From G963422275 sp963422275 (GTDB taxonomy: Bacteria; Pseudomonadota; Alphaproteobacteria; Rhodobacterales; Rhodobacteraceae): a DNA stretch of 64,000 nt. Shown here piece by piece: positions 63,842 to 64,000 of this stretch (its first letter is position 1; each line of letters opens with the position of its first letter). Both the position numbers and the translations under genes were made by a program. A model generated the notes under the pieces. That model did no database searches and was not told the DNA's origin. It worked only from the letters and a program-made list of their open reading frames with translations. The DNA is taken from positions 2,418,001-2,482,000 of the forward strand of contig OY729418.1 in NCBI GenBank assembly GCA_963422275.1, given 5' to 3'.

Positions 63842-64000
63842 ATTCAGGTGAACTGTGCCAAAACAGGCTCGGCAGTGACCACTTGCCGGGGTGGAGCAGA
63901 ACGGTCGCTGGTTCAAGCATGCTGTACCTGAGGTCGGCAGACAGGAAGCTTTGGCCGAGACCAATGCGCTAAGGCCGTGACCTCGTGTCGAGACCGCCTG
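63842..64000. other. Window end, nothing recognised
   Basis: The last 159 bases show no supported gene or RNA. Confidence 0.5.

Noticed and set aside
1..64000. CRISPR arrays
   Set aside because: No set of regularly spaced short repeats was seen. The only clear repeats are IS copies, the hsdS pair, the ssb 37-mer and the 13-mer.

Overview
The window looks like chromosome from an alphaproteobacterium close to Rhodobacterales. Two blocks of conserved housekeeping genes support this: rpmH-rnpA-yidD-yidC-engB-argB-ferredoxin (6.0-11.9 kb, minus strand) and ffh-aroQ-rpsP-rimM-trmD-rplS-rpmE (56.8-61.2 kb, minus strand). The genome shows much decay: insertion sequences of several families, IS fragments, split genes and single-base frameshifts. 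A host-associated or recently bottlenecked lineage would fit, but this is inference.

Left part (1-17 kb): the end of an amino-acid ABC ATPase gene, a SixA-type phosphatase, two decayed IS5-family elements flanking a HEPN/Toprim-type defence gene, then the ribosomal/membrane-biogenesis block. A TVP38-type membrane protein coupled to a flavin disulfide oxidoreductase follows, then an orphan sensor kinase, tRNA-Arg(ACG) and an IS630 remnant.

Central part (17-34 kb): a complete sugar ABC transporter (binding protein, permease, double ATPase, permease) with a stabilising hairpin behind the binding-protein gene, a GMC oxidoreductase, an IS982 copy, a MaoC hydratase, an acyl-CoA dehydrogenase, an MNT-type nucleotidyltransferase beside an integrase fragment, and a D-apionate lactonase (ApnL) gene followed by an HpcH/HpaI aldolase, a 2-hydroxyacid dehydrogenase and a class I aldolase. 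This reads as an uptake and breakdown locus for a branched sugar such as D-apiose, but with a different enzyme set from the apionate routes I know. A DUF4258/HTH toxin-antitoxin pair with a perfect palindromic operator, an IS5 remnant and a second IS982 copy follow.

Right part (37.36-56.70 kb): a GC-rich island bounded by a 13-bp direct repeat. It carries two broken tyrosine integrases, a Xre/RES toxin-antitoxin pair, a type I restriction locus (hsdR-hsdS-prrC-hsdM) in which hsdR is frameshifted and the anticodon nuclease gene prrC is embedded, a decayed FitAB pair, and an ssb gene split by a 4.5-kb TGT...ACA transposon with a 5-bp target duplication. DUF4326 and DUF2493 genes, each near a clear terminator, end the island. 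Beyond it lie the ffh block and a long class I mannose-6-phosphate isomerase gene.
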